From Kaistella pullorum (GTDB lineage: Bacteria > Bacteroidota > Bacteroidia > Flavobacteriales > Weeksellaceae): 64,000 nucleotides of DNA. Location of the stretch: contig NZ_JACSPS010000001.1 in the NCBI RefSeq assembly GCF_014837035.1, forward strand, positions 56,374 through 120,373, read 5' to 3'. The notes under the pieces were generated by a model. It was given only the letters and a program-made list of their open reading frames with translations, was not told where the DNA came from and searched no databases. Both the position numbers and the translations under genes were made by a program. Below, piece after piece: positions 62,201 through 64,000 of this stretch (the stretch's first letter is position 1; each line of letters opens with the position of its first letter).

Positions 62201-64000
62201 CAAGGCTCAAATTATAGGTCGCAATTCCGTTTGTGGAACACTCCTGAAGCACTTTGTCATCATACTTTTCGATCATGTTGATGGTAATCTGCACCGTTTC
62301 GCAATCCGGGATTGCACCGATGCCACAGAAAGAGAATTTAAAAGTATCCGTTCCGCTGACATTCGGATAGGCGGTATAAGTCAGCTTACCGTCTGCTGCG
62401 ATGGTTACAGTTCCTTTTGTGGGAAGAGTAACAATCTGAACAGTGGACGGATTCACGGCCTGGCTGCTGAGAGCAAAAGTTGGCGTGATGGTTTCGTTTC
62501 CGCAGCTGTCGTAGTCGTAGTTGGTATAGGTCGTACAGTTGTAGAATTTGAAATCCTGGGTTTGTATCTCAGCGCAGGATCCCTGTTTTACTTTTACAGC
62601 ATAAATCCCCGCTTGTGGAGGTTCGTAGGTATAAGTATTATTGATTCCGGGCGCCGGGCTGTAGGTGCCGTCGGGGTTTTTAATGAGCCATTCATAAGAA
62701 TCGAATCCTTCGGTAACTTCCAGTTTTACTCCCGGAAGACAGTCGCCTTCGGTTTTTGTGATCGCGGGGATAAATGAGAATCCGGCAAAATAACCCCCGT
62801 AACCTACAGCATCGTTTCCTGCGGAAATTCCGGCAGTGACAGCTTTGGAAGAAAACACAGCGATATTACCATAGACCCCCGGAATGGAATAGGTTACCCA
62901 GTTTGGTGAACCTGAAACATTGAATGGGCCATTCAGTGCACTAAGTATCATCGATGTCCCGTTTCTTTTAACATCAACAGTAGCTCCCTCTTCCGTAATG
63001 ATGTTAAGCTTAGTTGGCCGGGTGACGCTGTAGACACCATTGATATTCCCTTCATTTTGATCTACTAAAGCAATTTCATCAATTTTTTTAGGAAGATAAC
63101 AACTTAAAGGAGGAATGTAGTTATACCCACCAGATGCAATTTCATTTGTATTGCTCGCACCCGCAAGCAGCTGAAAGACATAGATGTTTTCAGTACTTCG
63201 AATGAACATATTGTAATGATTCAGGGTCTGATTGACAAACTTTGAAGAAGGTATTACAAAATACTGTCCTGCATTAAGAGGAGTAGGATTTACGGGAACT
63301 GTTTCATTATTGACATAAATATTGGTGTTATTTACAGAGGCGATGACAAAAGCAGCTTCCATCCCTGAAGAAAGTGTTCCGTTTCCTTTTACAATTGCAA
63401 ATTCTTTTCCTAGTTTATCTATTGGGACGCTTTGATCCATCAAAATGTCAGTACTGCTTGCTGCAGTATAGGTGTATTGCCCGTTGAAGTTACCATTTGT
63501 TACGGTAACAGGCTTGGTTGAAGTAATTTTAGCGCCAATAAAACCTGTCCAGTTTTGACTTGAATCTGAGGCACGACCATCAATAATATATGATTGACCT
63601 TTATTTAATGTAAAATTAAAACTGGTTCTAGGGATGAAGTCCGAAAATACTACCGAGGGATTAAATCCGTTTACAGTCACCACCGTATTGTCTTCTGTAG
63701 CCATAACAGAGGTCATAAACATAACATTAGAGAGACCTGCTAGGATCGGTGCTGGTGATGTGTAAAATTCGAGCCCAATTCCGGCAGTTCCTTTAGAAGT
63801 AACAATTTCAGCATGCTGATTTACCGAAAACCTTAAATTAGAAAAAAAAGGTTTTTCTCCCTTGAGATAAATACCTTTTGTAATTGGTTTAAATAAATCG
63901 GATTGATTTGTGGTGATAATACTAGTACGGTTTAGACTAAACTTTCCTGGATTGTTTTTACTAATCATCACCGAACCTATAACGACGTTATTACTGTAAA
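59256..64000 (-). CDS. Large T9SS type B surface protein, partial at right edge
   Basis: At least 1,580 residues; the frame stays open to the window edge (codons up to 63998 are in frame), so the N-terminus with its signal peptide lies outside. The visible N-terminal 400 residues resemble an IgGFc-binding N-terminal-like domain (GIGLEFYTSP, FDFIPRTS-like, VTNGNFNGQY). Then follow repeated modules of about 250 residues with NCDDDFDGFVNVKFST and WTYSADTTVYVRAYSSVCPAE, and the SprB-like and type B C-terminal domains (NVITPNGDGKNDLLDY, WDGKISGKSVESGSYWYVM, ending GWVLVKNRN). It would be exported by type IX secretion and act as a surface or gliding-motility adhesin. Two modules carry 188-bp nearly identical DNA. 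Confidence 0.88.
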   Translation of the reverse strand, partial: YSNNVVIGSVMISKNNPGKFSLNRTSIITTNQSDLFKPITKGIYLKGEKPFFSNLRFSVNQHAEIVTSKGTAGIGLEFYTSPAPILAGLSNVMFMTSVMATEDNTVVTVNGFNPSVVFSDFIPRTSFNFTLNKGQSYIIDGRASDSSQNWTGFIGAKITSTKPVTVTNGNFNGQYTYTAASSTDILMDQSVPIDKLGKEFAIVKGNGTLSSGMEAAFVIASVNNTNIYVNNETVPVNPTPLNAGQYFVIPSSKFVNQTLNHYNMFIRSTENIYVFQLLAGASNTNEIASGGYNYIPPLSCYLPKKIDEIALVDQNEGNINGVYSVTRPTKLNIITEEGATVDVKRNGTSMILSALNGPFNVSGSPNWVTYSIPGVYGNIAVFSSKAVTAGISAGNDAVGYGGYFAGFSFIPAITKTEGDCLPGVKLEVTEGFDSYEWLIKNPDGTYSPAPGINNTYTYEPPQAGIYAVKVKQGSCAEIQTQDFKFYNCTTYTNYDYDSCGNETITPTFALSSQAVNPSTVQIVTLPTKGTVTIAADGKLTYTAYPNVSGTDTFKFSFCGIGAIPDCETVQITINMIEKYDDKVLQECSTNGIATYNLSLAPVSPDNTLVKSYFKTFDGAQNDIPGDEILNFTSYTSGDGFIYIRLVNSIGCISVAKVELKSKLAPEVKENLYTKLHCDEDVDGKIDGTYKVDLTTVTPVVLVQASNFVVKYYDTLPKATAGLNDNITGNFSFTGDTSVWIRVDAPNGCPTIIKEIQLKTGTKFTVATPQSKLICDTNQDNTEDIDLNDFVSMFTADTSTTVKFFPNLTDAQNNTPAIVANQTITADKTFYYRFSRAGLCDEIGVLNIIFKKATPSPTLPANVSVCLGSTTTLDIGSGYTAILWSTGATTQTITAGAGTYTVEFTNADGCRYQQAVTVTDSPKPKWNTAAYNAVNCDDDFDGFVNVKFSTVTLLIVQNSTLFTVEYSLFSDFRTLLPDDWTYSADTTVYVRAYSSVCPAEFRTIDFKIGNSLSLITATDTVTVCDNDANGTENINLAAYINRFTTDTLVTLRYFATLQAAQANTPTINAGQAITGNKTFYYRFKKAGFCDVIGTLNAVFKASTPTALLYSYPVCQGSSITLTAESTYTSWLWKNGATTVSTTQTAVLSAGVYTVSFTNASGCVFTKTITVTDSPKPIWNVAAYSATNCDDDFDGFVNVKFSTVTPVIVQNSTLFTVEYSLFSDFRTLLPDDWTYSADTTVYVRAYSSVCPAEKQQIDFKVGNSLALDQASATVIECDDDFDAVKSVNLANHLNEFTSDPGVVATYYSTLADAQKKINSISNQVNVSGTGVYYLRLHKNTYCDVIGKLTVNIQIPKKSEQLSDKQICPEATTVLNAGSGFDKYLWSTGATTTSITVPVGEYWVDLTSGTCVYRQNVSVTAVSLPEIVSVEIVGSTVTVNVTGGTSPYQYAIDNFNYQSSNVFNNVPGGDHTVYVISADNCKPVSVDFNVIQRFNVITPNGDGKNDLLDYSGLMKKSEPYLVIFDRRGQTVFTGTNNNRFSWDGKISGKSVESGSYWYVMRWIEPGFTTVTEYTGWVLVKNRN
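60247..60434. repeat. Internal repeat, copy 1, of the large T9SS protein
   Basis: The 188 bases here match 61003-61190 with only 4 mismatches that I can count, at a fixed distance of 756 bases (252 codons). It encodes the NCDDDFDG to YSSVCPAE part of the module. Such similarity between otherwise diverged modules points to recent duplication or gene conversion. Confidence 0.9.
61003..61190. repeat. Internal repeat, copy 2, of the large T9SS protein
   Basis: Partner of the repeat at 60247-60434, in frame with it at a distance of 252 codons. Sequence outside the repeat differs clearly between the two modules, so the identity is confined to this segment. Confidence 0.9.

Overview
This window looks like a chromosomal segment of a member of the Bacteroidota, class Flavobacteriia, most like the Chryseobacterium/Kaistella group (family Weeksellaceae). 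The evidence is several type IX secretion (T9SS) cargo proteins with type A or type B C-terminal sorting domains, promoters of the TTTG-N19-TAnnTTTG type, sparse Shine-Dalgarno sequences, a small DUF4295 gene beside rpmB-rpmG, and conserved blocks such as greA-HIT and yceD-rpmF-accB-accC. Genus-level placement is inference. There is no prophage, insertion sequence, CRISPR array or rRNA operon. Most of the window is dense, ordinary core genome in short operons, with convergent pairs separated by strong hairpin terminators.

Left edge (1-670): a tandem duplication of [small GIY-YIG nuclease gene + terminator hairpin + 3' part of tRNA-Met]. Only the rightmost tRNA copy is intact; the left one is a remnant holding a perfect 14-bp palindrome. 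This is the most unusual part of the window. From 671 to 6431 (minus strand) lie a TlpA-like thioredoxin, a tiny PID-CTERM-like membrane protein, a T9SS type A protein, ClpX, a HIT hydrolase and GreA. From 6531 to 8983 (plus) lie a Rieske-like lipoprotein, Dtd, another lipoprotein, an alpha/beta hydrolase and a small membrane gene that looks frameshifted. Next come a DHH phosphoesterase, rpmH, an FtsE-type ATPase, accA and gltX.

A polysaccharide or LPS glycosylation cluster (14022-21342) holds a stand-alone mannose-6-phosphate-isomerase-type cupin and six glycosyltransferases or likely glycosyltransferases, followed by rocD. The minus-strand block 22780-26807 is pdxA, yceD, rpmF, accB and accC: ribosomal protein L32 with the start of fatty acid synthesis. 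Then ribE, an orphan NtrY-like histidine kinase and a TrmN6-type methyltransferase run on the plus strand, followed by tsf under its own promoter and a T9SS type B adhesin-like protein.

From 33356 to 45626 are fmt-recQ, two tandem OmpA-type paralogues of which one lacks the OmpA domain, folK, sppA, a GlsB-like membrane protein, ftsY, DUF4295-rpmG-rpmB, murB and an aminotransferase. From 45892 to the right edge are a secreted protein of unknown function, an M3 metallopeptidase lipoprotein, a DUF2807 lipoprotein, a lemA-TPM-TPM operon, folA, a TPR-like membrane protein, a TRIC-type channel, coaD, ddl, lpxK, dinB, an MBL-fold hydrolase, coaE, and a very large T9SS type B protein that runs off the right edge and contains a 188-bp, nearly identical internal repeat. 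No intergenic stretch exceeds about 300 bases.
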